Shown here in pieces: positions 23,498 to 32,404 of a stretch of 39,233 nucleotides of DNA. Position numbers and translations under genes: made by a program. The notes under the pieces were generated by a model. That model saw only the letters and a program-made list of their open reading frames with translations, did no database searches and was not told the DNA's origin. Positions within the stretch are counted from its first letter, which is position 1; each line of letters begins with the position of its first letter. The DNA is from an uncultured Muribaculaceae bacterium (GTDB lineage: Bacteria; Bacteroidota; Bacteroidia; Bacteroidales; Muribaculaceae). Where the stretch lies: contig CAJLTZ010000012.1 of assembly GCA_905209725.1 (NCBI GenBank), positions 1-39,233 of the forward strand. The letters run 5' to 3'.

Positions 23498-24067
23498 TTG
23501 GCATACACCGCGCCCATCGACGAAAAGCAACTGGTGAAAGACCTTCAGACCCCCAGGGTGGCCAAGGAGGCTTTCAACACTCTGATGCGCACCTACAGCG
23601 AACCCGTCTATTGGCAGATCCGCCGTATGGTCGGGAACCATGAGGATGCTAACGACCTACTGCAGAACTGTTTCCTGAAAGCCTGGAGCAATCTCCATAA
23701 TTTCCGGGGCGACGCCAAACTTTCCACCTGGCTTTACAAGATTGCCGTCAACGAGACAATAAATTTCCTCAACAAAGAGCGTCAGCGTGCCCAGATCCAG
23801 GGCGACGAACATGACGATGAGATTCTCCTCTCGCGTCTCACAAGCGATGAATATTTCGACGGCAATGCTCTCCTGGTCACTTTCCAGAAAGCCGTGATGG
23901 CTTTGCCTGAAAAACAGCGCCTTGTGTTCAACATGCGCTATTACGACGAAAAAAAATATGAGGAGATTTCCGAAATCTTAGGCACATCCGTAGGAGCGCT
24001 CAAAGCCTCCTACCATCACGCCGTAAAAAAAATCTCCGCGGCCATAAAAGCCTCGGAGATCTCTTAA
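23498..24067 (+). CDS. ECF-type RNA polymerase sigma factor
   Basis: A 189-residue protein. The sigma-70 region 2 covers about residues 22-93 (HEDANDLLQNCFLKAWSNL, the -10 recognition helix region FRGDAKLSTWLYKIAVNE). Region 4 covers about 130-182 (LPEKQRLVFNMRYYDEKKYEEISEILGTSVGALKASYHHAV in outline). No ATG lies in frame upstream; the TTG at 23498 is the best start. Sigma factors of this type in Bacteroidales are often followed by a VPxGYF membrane protein and a Spy-like gene. Here the gene is followed after only 20 bases by the convergent end of dnaJ, and proteins of those two kinds lie at the far left of the window. Confidence 0.85.
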   Translation: MAYTAPIDEKQLVKDLQTPRVAKEAFNTLMRTYSEPVYWQIRRMVGNHEDANDLLQNCFLKAWSNLHNFRGDAKLSTWLYKIAVNETINFLNKERQRAQIQGDEHDDEILLSRLTSDEYFDGNALLVTFQKAVMALPEKQRLVFNMRYYDEKKYEEISEILGTSVGALKASYHHAVKKISAAIKASEIS

Positions 24068-24087
24068 ATCTTCAATCATCAATCATT

Positions 24088-25302
24088 TCAGTCTTTTTCC
24101 TTGCTGAAGATGTGGCGCAGGCGTGAGAAGATGCGCTGCGACGTCTGCTTCGTGGGCACCACATTCGGGCTGTCCTTGATGCTTTCGAGCGCCGCTTTCT
24201 CAGCGTCGGTAAGGTTCTCGGGCACATAGACCATCACATTCACGAGCAGGTCGCCCTTCGTGGAACTGTCATATTGCGGCAGACCTTTGCCACGGAGGCG
24301 GAGCACCTTGCCGGGTTGCGTGCCGGGGGCAATCTTCAGTCGTGCGCGCCCGTCGATGGTAGGCACCTCGGCTGTTCCGCCCATTGCGGCTGTCAGGAAG
24401 TCGAGCATCAGATTATAGATAAGGTCGTTGCCATCACGGATGAGGTCGGGATCCTTCTCCTCCAGAATCTTCACAAGCAAGTCGCCGTTGACGCCTCCCC
24501 CACGCGGAGCGTTGCCCTGTCCGCGGAGAGTCAGTGTCATGCCATCCTCCACGCCGGCAGGTATGCAGAAGGAGATAATCTCATCCTTCTTCTCCACGCC
24601 CTGGCCGTTGCAATATGTACACTGTTCCGTGATCACCTTCCCCTCACCGTTACATTCAGGGCATACCGACTGGCTCTGCACCTGTCCGATGAAAGTGTTC
24701 TGCACTGTGGTGACATATCCTGTGCCATGGCATCGGTTGCACGTGTGGAATGCGGTGCCATCCTTGGCGCCGGTGCCGTTGCAATGCGAGCAGGCCACAA
24801 GTTTGGGAATCTTGAGTTTCTTGTCCACGCCCTCAGCGATATCCTTGAGCGTCACCTTGACAGTGATTCGCAGGTCGGTGCCACGGTTTACATGCTTACG
24901 CGGCGGACGACCTGTAGCGCCCTCGAAACCGCCTCCGAAGCCACCACGGCCACCGAAAATGTCGCCGAACTGCTCGAAGATATCCTCCATAGAGAATCCG
25001 CCTCCGAATCCGCCAAAGCCGCCGAAACCACCCTGGCCGCCGCCTCCGCCGAAGCCCTGAGGGCCCATGGAGTGGCCGAACTGGTCGTAGCGGGCACGCT
25101 TGTCGGCATTGCTCAATACGTCATAAGCCTCCGCCGCCTCCTTGAATTTCTCCTCGGCGTCCTTGCGCACAGCCTCCGACTCATTGGCATATTTATCGGG
25201 ATGCCACTTGATGGCCATCTTGCGATAAGCCTTCTTTATTTCGTCGGCACTCGCGTTTTTCGCAACCCCAAGCACCTCGTAGTAATCTCTTTTCTCTGCC
25301 AT
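24088..25302 (-). CDS. dnaJ: chaperone protein DnaJ
   Basis: A 404-residue type I Hsp40. J domain 5-70 with H34-P35-D36; Gly/Phe-rich linker 82-128; zinc-binding domain with four C-x-x-C-x-G-x-G units (C171/C174, C188/C191, C214/C217, C228/C231); substrate-binding C-terminal domains from about 245. A basic extension (TSQRIFSRLRHIFSKEKD) follows the usual end. It delivers unfolded clients to DnaK and stimulates its ATPase. grpE lies 11 bases upstream, so the two form an operon; dnaK is not in the window. Confidence 0.97.
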   Translation of the reverse strand: MAEKRDYYEVLGVAKNASADEIKKAYRKMAIKWHPDKYANESEAVRKDAEEKFKEAAEAYDVLSNADKRARYDQFGHSMGPQGFGGGGGQGGFGGFGGFGGGFSMEDIFEQFGDIFGGRGGFGGGFEGATGRPPRKHVNRGTDLRITVKVTLKDIAEGVDKKLKIPKLVACSHCNGTGAKDGTAFHTCNRCHGTGYVTTVQNTFIGQVQSQSVCPECNGEGKVITEQCTYCNGQGVEKKDEIISFCIPAGVEDGMTLTLRGQGNAPRGGGVNGDLLVKILEEKDPDLIRDGNDLIYNLMLDFLTAAMGGTAEVPTIDGRARLKIAPGTQPGKVLRLRGKGLPQYDSSTKGDLLVNVMVYVPENLTDAEKAALESIKDSPNVVPTKQTSQRIFSRLRHIFSKEKD

Positions 25303-25313
25303 AGCTTTCTATA

Positions 25314-25913
25314 TCACTGTGCCACTACCACTTTGGCATGACGCAGCACTTTATCATTGATAGTATAGCCCTTCTCCACAGTGTCGAGAATCTTTCCCTT
25401 CATTTCGGGCGACGGTGCCGGCACTGCCGATATGGCCTCATGGCGGTCGGCGTCGAACTCACGATCCTCAGGATCCATCTCCTTCACGCCGTTCTGCTCC
25501 ATGTATTTCTTAAGTTTCTTGTAAATAAGTTCCATACCCTCTCTCACGGCGGCTCCATCCTCACTGCCTTCCGTGGCCTTCAGTGCACGCTCGAAATCGT
25601 CGACTATCGGAAGCAGACCCTTGAAAGCCGATTCAGCGGCATTCTTGATAAGTTCCGATTTCTCACGCAAGGTACGTTTGCGGAAATTGTCAAACTCGGC
25701 CATGAGGAACATGTATTCCTTCTTCTCCTTGCCAAGTTCCTCCTTTAGCTGGTCGCGCTCCTTTATAAGAGCATCCTTTTCGGAAGCCTCCTCCACAGCG
25801 GCATCCGCCACCGCATTGTCGGCGCCCTCGTCAGCTCCGGGAGTTGTGTTTACGTCATCCACCACTACCTCATCTTCAGGCAGTTGGGCTTCGTTAATAT
25901 CTTCGTTATTCAT
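25314..25913 (-). CDS. grpE: nucleotide exchange factor GrpE
   Basis: 199 residues from the ATG at 25913; the frame also has an ATG at 25973 (MGRKIKHHGHHL), giving 219, but the shorter form follows an AAGAGAA ribosome-site-like stretch and starts with the usual acidic tail. Residues about 55-100 form the long coiled coil (KERDQLKEELGKEKKEY), with the family motif FDNFRKRT next, and the C-terminal beta-wing has HEAISAV and GYTINDKVLRHAKVVV. It resets DnaK by releasing ADP. dnaJ follows after 11 bases. Confidence 0.95.
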   Translation of the reverse strand: MNNEDINEAQLPEDEVVVDDVNTTPGADEGADNAVADAAVEEASEKDALIKERDQLKEELGKEKKEYMFLMAEFDNFRKRTLREKSELIKNAAESAFKGLLPIVDDFERALKATEGSEDGAAVREGMELIYKKLKKYMEQNGVKEMDPEDREFDADRHEAISAVPAPSPEMKGKILDTVEKGYTINDKVLRHAKVVVAQ

Positions 25914-26016
25914 TTCTCTTGATTCCTGACGGTCATCTAAATGATGGCCGTGATGCTTAATTTTTCTGCCCATATTCGTTCAAATTCTTTGCCAAATTAT
26001 GTTAAAATCTAAAAGA

Positions 26017-26048
26017 ATGCGCTTATTCATACGATATGATAAGCGCAT
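26017..26048 (-). terminator. terminator after ispE
   Basis: ATGCGCTTAT (26017-26026) and ATAAGCGCAT (26039-26048) form a perfect 10-base stem with a 12-base loop, followed on the minus strand by TCTTTTAGATTTT. It ends the long operon before grpE. Confidence 0.6.
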
Positions 26049-26075
26049 CTTTACTTCTTTTTAGAGCACTTTCCT

Positions 26076-26948
26076 CTAAGCCTTTAACAAACAATTGGCA
26101 GAGATAGTTGGCATTGGGACTATTTGTTGTCTGCATTTTTCCGCTGCATCCCTGTCGCGGAATATGCCGTAGAGAGCCGAACCGCTACCTGTCATAGAGG
26201 CATAAGCGGCTCCGGCGGCCATGAGACAATCCTTGATTCCTGCAAGTTCGGGATGTTTGGGGAATATGGAGCGCTCGAAATCATTTACAGCAAGCGGCTG
26301 CCATTCCTCAAGGGGCAATTCAAAGAGACGCCGGAGGTCGAATTCCGCCGGACGGGGCGTCACCCCCGCGAATGCCTCCTTTGTGGAAACATACACGCCG
26401 GGCTTCACCACCACGAGCCAGCATCCGGCAAGCGCAGGCGGCATCTCCACAAGCCTCTCCCCTACCCCTTCGGCATATGCAGCCCGATTGAGAAGGAAGA
26501 AGGGACAGTCGGCACCAAGTTCAAGCGCCATCTCATACAGTTTTGCCTCCTCCACGGGCTGAATGTCGGAAAGAGCACGAAGGGTAAAAGCGGCATCAGC
26601 GCTGCCCCCACCCATTCCCGCTCCGTATGGCACTTGCTTGTAGAGCCATATCTCCACGCCGTAGCGGTTTTGAGCCACGCGGTCGAGAAACATTCTGGCC
26701 GCCCGCCACACAAGATTCTTCTCTTGCGGACAGTCTACCTGCCGTCCGGCCATATGAAGCCTTATCTCGCCGGGATTGGCGGGAAGTTTCTTCACTTCGA
26801 GGATATCGCAGAAAGCCTCCGGATTCTCCGGAGTGCCGGCATATAAGCCTACAGGGTAGAAAAGGGTCTGCAGGTCGTGATAGCCGTCTGCGCGGCGTTT
26901 CACGATCTGCAGTCCTATGTTTATCTTAGCGTTTACGAAATAGATCAT
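26076..26948 (-). CDS. ispE: 4-diphosphocytidyl-2-C-methyl-D-erythritol kinase
   Basis: 290 residues from the ATG at 26948; the longer frame to 27128 lies inside the S9 peptidase gene and is rejected. GHMP kinase with the N-terminal NAKINIGLQIVKRRADGYH substrate segment, the ATP loop PYGAGMGGGSADAA (107-120) and a C-terminal MTGSGSALYGIF motif. It phosphorylates CDP-methylerythritol in the MEP isoprenoid pathway. Its start overlaps the peptidase stop by 4 bases (ATGA), so it is the last, translationally coupled gene of the operon. Confidence 0.95.
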   Translation of the reverse strand: MIYFVNAKINIGLQIVKRRADGYHDLQTLFYPVGLYAGTPENPEAFCDILEVKKLPANPGEIRLHMAGRQVDCPQEKNLVWRAARMFLDRVAQNRYGVEIWLYKQVPYGAGMGGGSADAAFTLRALSDIQPVEEAKLYEMALELGADCPFFLLNRAAYAEGVGERLVEMPPALAGCWLVVVKPGVYVSTKEAFAGVTPRPAEFDLRRLFELPLEEWQPLAVNDFERSIFPKHPELAGIKDCLMAAGAAYASMTGSGSALYGIFRDRDAAEKCRQQIVPMPTISANCLLKA

Positions 26949-29731
26949 TCCAGTTCGAATCCAAATTCCTGACCTTTGCGAATCATCGGCACGCCCTCCT
27001 TCATCCATTTTGGCATCGGGTCGCCCTTCAGGTAATGGTCGAAGAATTGCTGCAGGCGCACTGTGATGTCCTTGCGGTTGCCGCGCTTGCGGATGTTGTG
27101 CGACTCGCCGTTGTATTGCAGCATCCATACCGGTTTCTGCAGGCGGCGGAGCGCCATGAACATCTCGATACCCTGATACCAGGGCACTGCGCCGTCGTTG
27201 TCATTGTGCATGATGAGCAGAGGAGTCTCCACGCGGTCGGCATGGAACACGGGGGAATTGGCCACATACTGGTCCTTCATATCCCAGAGAGTACCGCCGA
27301 TTCGGCTCTGACCCACCTCATACTGTGCCTGACGCGAGTCGCCCGACTCCCAGCGGATGCCTCCATAGGCCGAGGTCATGTTGGCTACAGGGGCTCCCGA
27401 GCCAGCGCAGGCAAACATATTGGTGCGAGTCACAAGGTAGGCTGTCTGATAGCCACCCCAGCTCTGGCCGTCGATGCCGATGCGCTCCTTGTCGATCCAG
27501 GGATAGCGGCGGCACATCTCTTCGGCGCCGGAGCATACATAATTGTAGGCATCCTCGCCGGGACGGCCCGATGTGTAATGGATATCGGGAACGAACACCA
27601 CATATCCGCGGCTCACATAGAAGGGGTAATTTACCCAGCTCCAGGAGGGCTCCATCGTATAGTGGCTGTAAAGGTCCTCCGAACCGGTTTCATAGAACAC
27701 GCAGAGCATCGGGTATTTCTTGTTCGGGTCCAGGTTCTCGGGAACATAAAGCACGCCCTCGGAGGGATTGCCGTCGTAAGCGTTCCAGCGTTCGAGCTGG
27801 GCTGTGCCCCATGAATAGTCCTTTATCTGCGGATTGGCGTCGGTCACCTTGCGTGCGGTGGCGAAGCGTAGGCCACGCGAGAGCCAGATATTCGGGAGCT
27901 CGCTGAAGTTGGCACGCTGCCAGGAGAATGTGTCAGCATTGCGGGCCTTGCGCACCTGAGTGTAGGCATGGCCGTCGAGCACCTGCATAGCGGGCTGTGC
28001 GGCTGCGCCATAACGCATTGTGGCAAGTCCGTTGTATTTGTCTTTATAGTCGAACACATCGAGAAGCATCAAGTCGCCTTTGGAGAGGAAGCGGTTGTGC
28101 ACGGGGTCTGTGTTGTGGTAGCGGAACCGCACGCCACGCTTGCGGCCCTCTCCCTTAGTGATGCACACAGGTTCTTTCACGCCTTTGGGGTCGAGTTGCC
28201 AGATATCGTGACGGTCATACACAAGGAGGTGCTCATCATTGGCGCTCCATCCTGCGATGCCCCATGGCATCGAGGGCGACGGATGGCGGTCGTCGGTGTC
28301 CCAGAGGGCTTCCGGCACCTTGGCGCCGGCGTCTACCGTCTTACCAGTGGCGATATCATAGACCCACCAGGTGCGCTTGTCAAACCATGCCACATATCTG
28401 TCGCAGGGTGAGAGTTCCGGGGTCAGTTCTCCAAGATATTTGCCCACTTCGGTGCGCTTGCCGGTGTTTAGGTTCACAAGGTGCATCGGCGTGGGATAGA
28501 AATAATCCCACTGGTAAGCGCGCTGGCTTTCGGTAGTGGGGGCAAGCACGAGTGCCTCGTTGCCGTCCCAGCGGTCGGGAGCCTTCACCTCGGCGAGCAT
28601 ATCGTCGGCAAGGAGCGTGGCGGAGAGTGTCTCTACATCCACGGCCACCGGATAGTTCACCTTCTTTATCTCTTCGAGGAGCGACTGCTCGCGCGGAGGG
28701 GTAAGCGCACGGTCCCACACCCAGATGTCGAGTTTCCCTTTCTCAAAGTCAACGATTGTGGTGTCATCGGGAGCAATCACGGGGGCTACTCCGGCGATGA
28801 GCCTACGGCCGTTCCAGGAGAATTTAGGCTTGGTGTACTGGTTTGGGCGCAGCGGCTGGCCGTTGGCGTCCTTGAAACTGAGGGTCACCGGTCGCGGCGA
28901 ACGCATCTCGCTGCGCAGGTCGCTCAGATACACCTGTGAATCGCGTGTGCCGCTCTTGATGGAATCGTCGGATGCTACATAAGCCAGCAGGTTTCCCTCC
29001 CGGTCGAGCACAGGAGCACCATAATGACGCTTGTCGCGGTCGATCATTATGTAGCTGGTGTCGGGCAGGAGCATCACTCCCACGCCGTCGGTGGCGATGG
29101 AGTCCTTCTCAGGTTTCTTCACATTAAAGGCAAGACGCTTGCCGTTGTCGCTGAAGGTATAGTCCTTCACCCATTTCACAATCTTGGAATTGCCCGAAAC
29201 GAGGTCGGCCACCACCATCGGTCGGCCGCATTCCTTGTCTGATAGGAATTTCGGCTTGATATAAGCGGTGTCGGTGGAGGTGAAGGCAATCCAGTCGCCG
29301 GCCTCGGCGGCCATCTTGTAGCCCTTCACATTGGCCACCTTCTTGACGCTCATATCGCGCAACGAGATGATTGCAAGGGTGTCCTGCGGCATCTCGTGGT
29401 CCTTCTTCTTGAGAATCTTGGCCTTGCGGGTGTCGCTGAAGAGAGGTTTCACGAGAGCCACCGCCCAGCGTCCGTCGGCGGTGAACGTGGGGTTGTAGCC
29501 ACGCGCTATCTCGATGCGTTTGCCGTTGGCGGTGTTAAGCAGGGTCAGCGTGCCGTCACCCTCCTGCGGGTTCACGGCGAAGGCCGCCCAATTGCCGTCG
29601 CGGCTCAGCGTATAATTGCGCACTGATTTCCAGGCGTCGAAGTCCTCGTGGCCGAGTACCTTCTTTCCCTGCGCCGGAAGTATCGAAGCTGCGGCAAGCG
29701 CCACAATTGCAATATTTCTCAAGATTTTCAT
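26945..29731 (-). CDS. secreted S9-family prolyl-oligopeptidase-type peptidase
   Basis: A 928-residue protein with signal peptide MKILRNIAIVALAAASILPAQG. Residues about 30-620 form a beta-propeller (repeats such as SDNGKRLAFNV and SPCDRYVAWFD). The C-terminal alpha/beta-hydrolase has GQSWGG with nucleophile S757, D846 in HNDNDGAV and H878 in GESHNIRKR, so the triad is complete. It probably cleaves short peptides in the periplasm, like dipeptidyl or tripeptidyl peptidases of asaccharolytic relatives. The ribBA stop is 6 bases before its start. Specificity cannot be told from sequence. Confidence 0.9.
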   Translation of the reverse strand: MKILRNIAIVALAAASILPAQGKKVLGHEDFDAWKSVRNYTLSRDGNWAAFAVNPQEGDGTLTLLNTANGKRIEIARGYNPTFTADGRWAVALVKPLFSDTRKAKILKKKDHEMPQDTLAIISLRDMSVKKVANVKGYKMAAEAGDWIAFTSTDTAYIKPKFLSDKECGRPMVVADLVSGNSKIVKWVKDYTFSDNGKRLAFNVKKPEKDSIATDGVGVMLLPDTSYIMIDRDKRHYGAPVLDREGNLLAYVASDDSIKSGTRDSQVYLSDLRSEMRSPRPVTLSFKDANGQPLRPNQYTKPKFSWNGRRLIAGVAPVIAPDDTTIVDFEKGKLDIWVWDRALTPPREQSLLEEIKKVNYPVAVDVETLSATLLADDMLAEVKAPDRWDGNEALVLAPTTESQRAYQWDYFYPTPMHLVNLNTGKRTEVGKYLGELTPELSPCDRYVAWFDKRTWWVYDIATGKTVDAGAKVPEALWDTDDRHPSPSMPWGIAGWSANDEHLLVYDRHDIWQLDPKGVKEPVCITKGEGRKRGVRFRYHNTDPVHNRFLSKGDLMLLDVFDYKDKYNGLATMRYGAAAQPAMQVLDGHAYTQVRKARNADTFSWQRANFSELPNIWLSRGLRFATARKVTDANPQIKDYSWGTAQLERWNAYDGNPSEGVLYVPENLDPNKKYPMLCVFYETGSEDLYSHYTMEPSWSWVNYPFYVSRGYVVFVPDIHYTSGRPGEDAYNYVCSGAEEMCRRYPWIDKERIGIDGQSWGGYQTAYLVTRTNMFACAGSGAPVANMTSAYGGIRWESGDSRQAQYEVGQSRIGGTLWDMKDQYVANSPVFHADRVETPLLIMHNDNDGAVPWYQGIEMFMALRRLQKPVWMLQYNGESHNIRKRGNRKDITVRLQQFFDHYLKGDPMPKWMKEGVPMIRKGQEFGFELE

Positions 29732-29737
29732 ATCGGT

Positions 29738-30943
29738 TCAGACGTTATGCAGGTTATGTCCCATTCGGTTTTTCTTTGTGGCCATATAGCGGGCGTTGTA
29801 TTCATTGGGTTCCACCTCGATGGGAATTGTCTCCACCACTTCGAGGCCATAGCCCTGCAGGCCCACGCGCTTCATGGGATTATTGGTAAGGAGGCGCATC
29901 TTCGTGATTCCGAGCGAATGGAGGATATTCGCGCCCACACCATATTCACGCTCGTCGGCCTTATGGCCCAGATGAAGGTTGGCATCCACGGTGTCGAGGC
30001 CATTCTCCTGAAGTTTGTAGGCGCGGATCTTGTCCATCAGTCCGATTCCACGGCCCTCCTGACTGAGGTAGATGATGGCGCCGCGTCCGGCTTTCTCCAC
30101 GGCCTGCATGGCGCGATGGAGCTGCTCGCCGCATTCGCAGCGCAGCGAACCGAAGATGTCGCCCGTGGCGCAGGAGGAGTGCACGCGCACCAGCACGGGC
30201 TCCTCACCCGTGACATCCCCCTTTATCAGGGCTATATGCTCCAGGCCGTTGTCTTTCTGGCGGAAGGGGATGAGGCGGAAATGGCCGTAGGCCGTGGGAA
30301 GGTTCACCTCTTCGCCGCGCTCCACGAGGGAGTCGTTGCGCAGGCGGTATTCAATCAGGTCGCGGATGGAGATAAGTTTCAGTCCCCATTCGTCGGCACG
30401 TTTGCGAAGTTCGGGGAGGCGTGCCATCGAGCCGTCGTCGCTCATGATTTCCATGAGGCAGGCCACGGGTTCAAGTCCGGCGAGGCGCACGAGGTCGATG
30501 CTTGCCTCGGTGTGGCCGGCGCGCTGCAGCACGCCGCGGTCCTGGGCATAGAGGGGATTGATATGGCCGGGACGGCCGAATGTCTCGGGGGTCGAGGCTG
30601 GGTCGGCAAGTGCGCGGATGGTGGCGGCACGGTCGGCGGTGGATACTCCCGTGCTGCAGCCCTCGAGTTTGTCGACGGTCACAGTGAAGGGAGTGCCGAG
30701 CATCGACGTGTTGTCTTCCACTTGCACGTCGAGCCCCAGTTCCTTGCAGCGGCTAAGGGTCACCGGGGCGCAAAGCACGCCACGCGCATTCTTGAGCATG
30801 AAGTTCACATGCTCCGGAGTGATTTTCTCGGCGGCCATGATCAGGTCGCCCTCGTTCTCGCGGTCCTCGTCGTCGACCACTATCACAAATTTTCCTTCGC
30901 GGATGTCTTCGATGGCATCCTCTATTTTGTCAAGCTTAATCAT
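29738..30943 (-). CDS. ribBA: bifunctional DHBP synthase / GTP cyclohydrolase II
   Basis: A 401-residue fusion. The N-terminal 3,4-dihydroxy-2-butanone-4-phosphate synthase domain (about 1-200) has the DDEDRENEGDL metal/substrate loop and HTEASIDL. The C-terminal GTP cyclohydrolase II domain (about 205-395) has the zinc Cys residues in HSSCATGD and LRCECGEQL and QEGRGIGL. Together they open both branches of riboflavin synthesis. It overlaps the rsmD stop by 8 bases. No FMN riboswitch is seen, as expected for an internal operon gene. Confidence 0.95.
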   Translation of the reverse strand: MIKLDKIEDAIEDIREGKFVIVVDDEDRENEGDLIMAAEKITPEHVNFMLKNARGVLCAPVTLSRCKELGLDVQVEDNTSMLGTPFTVTVDKLEGCSTGVSTADRAATIRALADPASTPETFGRPGHINPLYAQDRGVLQRAGHTEASIDLVRLAGLEPVACLMEIMSDDGSMARLPELRKRADEWGLKLISIRDLIEYRLRNDSLVERGEEVNLPTAYGHFRLIPFRQKDNGLEHIALIKGDVTGEEPVLVRVHSSCATGDIFGSLRCECGEQLHRAMQAVEKAGRGAIIYLSQEGRGIGLMDKIRAYKLQENGLDTVDANLHLGHKADEREYGVGANILHSLGITKMRLLTNNPMKRVGLQGYGLEVVETIPIEVEPNEYNARYMATKKNRMGHNLHNV

Positions 30944-31562
30944 TGTCGCTATTCTCTTTGGGTTCTGTTTTCTCGTTTGATTCAGACTTTTCTGTTATTG
31001 CTGAGTTCTCTATATTTTCATTCCTTTCGGGAATAGTGAATATCGAAAAGTTTACGCTCCCGTAGGCGCGGTGCTGCGCGAATCCGGGGAGCTCGCTGAA
31101 GTCGTGGTCGCGGTTGTGCTCCACCACCACGATAGTGCCCGGCTTCACGAGCGTGCTGCCAAGGATAAGTCCCGGAATCTCCGCAAATCGCTGATGATTG
31201 TATGGGGGGTCGGCAAAAATGATGTCATAAGGTTCTTCGGCGCGCTCGATAAAGCGGAAAGCGTCGCCGCGCACCAGATGCAGCGCACGGTCGCCAAGTT
31301 TCTCTTTCACCGAGCGGATGAAGGATGCCTGCACCGGCGCCTCCTCCACGGTTGTGACCTTCGCGGCGCCACGCGACACGAATTCCCAGCTCACGGCACC
31401 CGTGCCTGCAAAAAGGTCGAGCACTTTCTTTCCCTCTATGTCCACAATATTCTCCAGCACATTGAAGATATTCTCGCGGGCGAAGTCGGTGGTGGGGCGT
31501 GCCGTGATATTCTTCGGCACATCGAAACGCCGGCGGCCATATTTTCCTCTTATGATTCTCAT
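30936..31562 (-). CDS. rsmD: 16S rRNA (guanine966-N2)-methyltransferase RsmD
   Basis: A 208-residue protein. MRIIRGKYGRRRFDVP opens the family; VLDLFAGTGAVSWEFVSRGA is the SAM-binding loop (about 48-67) and IIFADPPYNH (about 114-123) the catalytic DPPY motif. The last 25 residues are a low-complexity Asn/Glu/Lys tail (NENIENSAITEKSESNEK) beyond the usual end of about 180. It methylates G966 of 16S rRNA in assembled small subunits. It starts in a 4-base overlap with the DUF3822 gene. Confidence 0.95.
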   Translation of the reverse strand: MRIIRGKYGRRRFDVPKNITARPTTDFARENIFNVLENIVDIEGKKVLDLFAGTGAVSWEFVSRGAAKVTTVEEAPVQASFIRSVKEKLGDRALHLVRGDAFRFIERAEEPYDIIFADPPYNHQRFAEIPGLILGSTLVKPGTIVVVEHNRDHDFSELPGFAQHRAYGSVNFSIFTIPERNENIENSAITEKSESNEKTEPKENSDND

Positions 31563-32395
31563 CGTGAAGTGGTTTTTGATTGAGATTGCGCGCGAAGCAG
31601 CATGGCTGCCTGCAGGGGCATGCCTGCCTTTACTCCCAGCGACGGGAGCATTGCGTTCATCACATATGCGATTCTCTTGCGGAGTGCGGTCATCAGAGCG
31701 GCTTTTTCATCGCGAAGTCCGGCCAGCGAAATCTGCATCTCTTTCGGATCGAGCGAATAGACGTCAAGCACATTATAAGCATGATATTCGAGGTCCTCGG
31801 GATGATGCCAGAAATGTGTGGCGGATAGGAGCAGCCGGCGGCGGTCGATGAGGGTCATGTCCACTTCTCCCTTGCGGATGTTCATGAAGAGCGTTGGCAT
31901 GTCGGCGCCACGGTCGCGGAAACTGCGGGCCATCACCGCAAGATGGCAGTGAATCCTGGCTCCGGGAAATGTCCTGCCAAGAAAGGCCTTAAGGCCCGGC
32001 GCGAGGCAATAGAGGCACAATGCGTCGGCACCCTCCTCAGCAAAGAGGTCGTCGCCGGCAAGCGGATATATGCGCGAATAAAGGCTGTCACACCCCTCAT
32101 CGTCGTCGGCATATTCCAGCGGCACCCAGATGGCGCGGGGAGCTGTCAGCACTATGTCGGCGCTGAAGTCGTCGAGCACCTGGGGATGGTCGTATACGGC
32201 ATTCTCTATGTTGGAGAGAAGGGTGTCGGGATTTCTTTCCCAGTCCTGGTCGAAGAGGGTGATCACCTCCTCGGTGGGGTTGGCGGTATTCTTGAGATAA
32301 GCCTGAATGCCGGTCTCGGAGATCGCGCAGATGAGCCGCCAGTCGGATGTGTCGCCGATGCGGACGGCCTGATATGTGGAGCCGGTTTCGTTCAT
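31559..32395 (-). CDS. DUF3822 family protein
   Basis: A 278-residue cytosolic protein, a Bacteroidota-specific family regularly encoded just before rsmD, as here. It resembles a decayed actin/ASKHA or type IV pilus PilM-like fold (FMNIRKGEVDMTLIDRRRLLLSATHFWH; my reading, not proven). No catalytic residues are assigned. It is coupled to rsmD by a 4-base overlap and lies 9 bases after the MATE gene. Confidence 0.85.
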   Translation of the reverse strand: MNETGSTYQAVRIGDTSDWRLICAISETGIQAYLKNTANPTEEVITLFDQDWERNPDTLLSNIENAVYDHPQVLDDFSADIVLTAPRAIWVPLEYADDDEGCDSLYSRIYPLAGDDLFAEEGADALCLYCLAPGLKAFLGRTFPGARIHCHLAVMARSFRDRGADMPTLFMNIRKGEVDMTLIDRRRLLLSATHFWHHPEDLEYHAYNVLDVYSLDPKEMQISLAGLRDEKAALMTALRKRIAYVMNAMLPSLGVKAGMPLQAAMLLRAQSQSKTTSR

Positions 32396-32404
32396 ATCAC
32401 AAAA

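Noticed and set aside
24274..25341. Plus-strand frame of 355 codons opposite dnaJ
   Set aside because: It mirrors the Gly-rich and Cys-rich dnaJ codons and has no signal, motif or ribosome site of its own.
26949..27128. Sixty-codon N-terminal extension of ispE
   Set aside because: It lies wholly within the S9 peptidase gene, and IspE proteins start at the NAKINIGL segment.
29648..31036. Long open frame on the plus strand (462 codons) across the S9 and ribBA genes
   Set aside because: It is antisense to two well-supported conserved enzymes, with composition typical of reverse-strand GC-rich coding DNA and no family likeness.
30944..31100. FMN riboswitch before ribBA
   Set aside because: The gene overlaps rsmD and there is no room or conserved structure for one.
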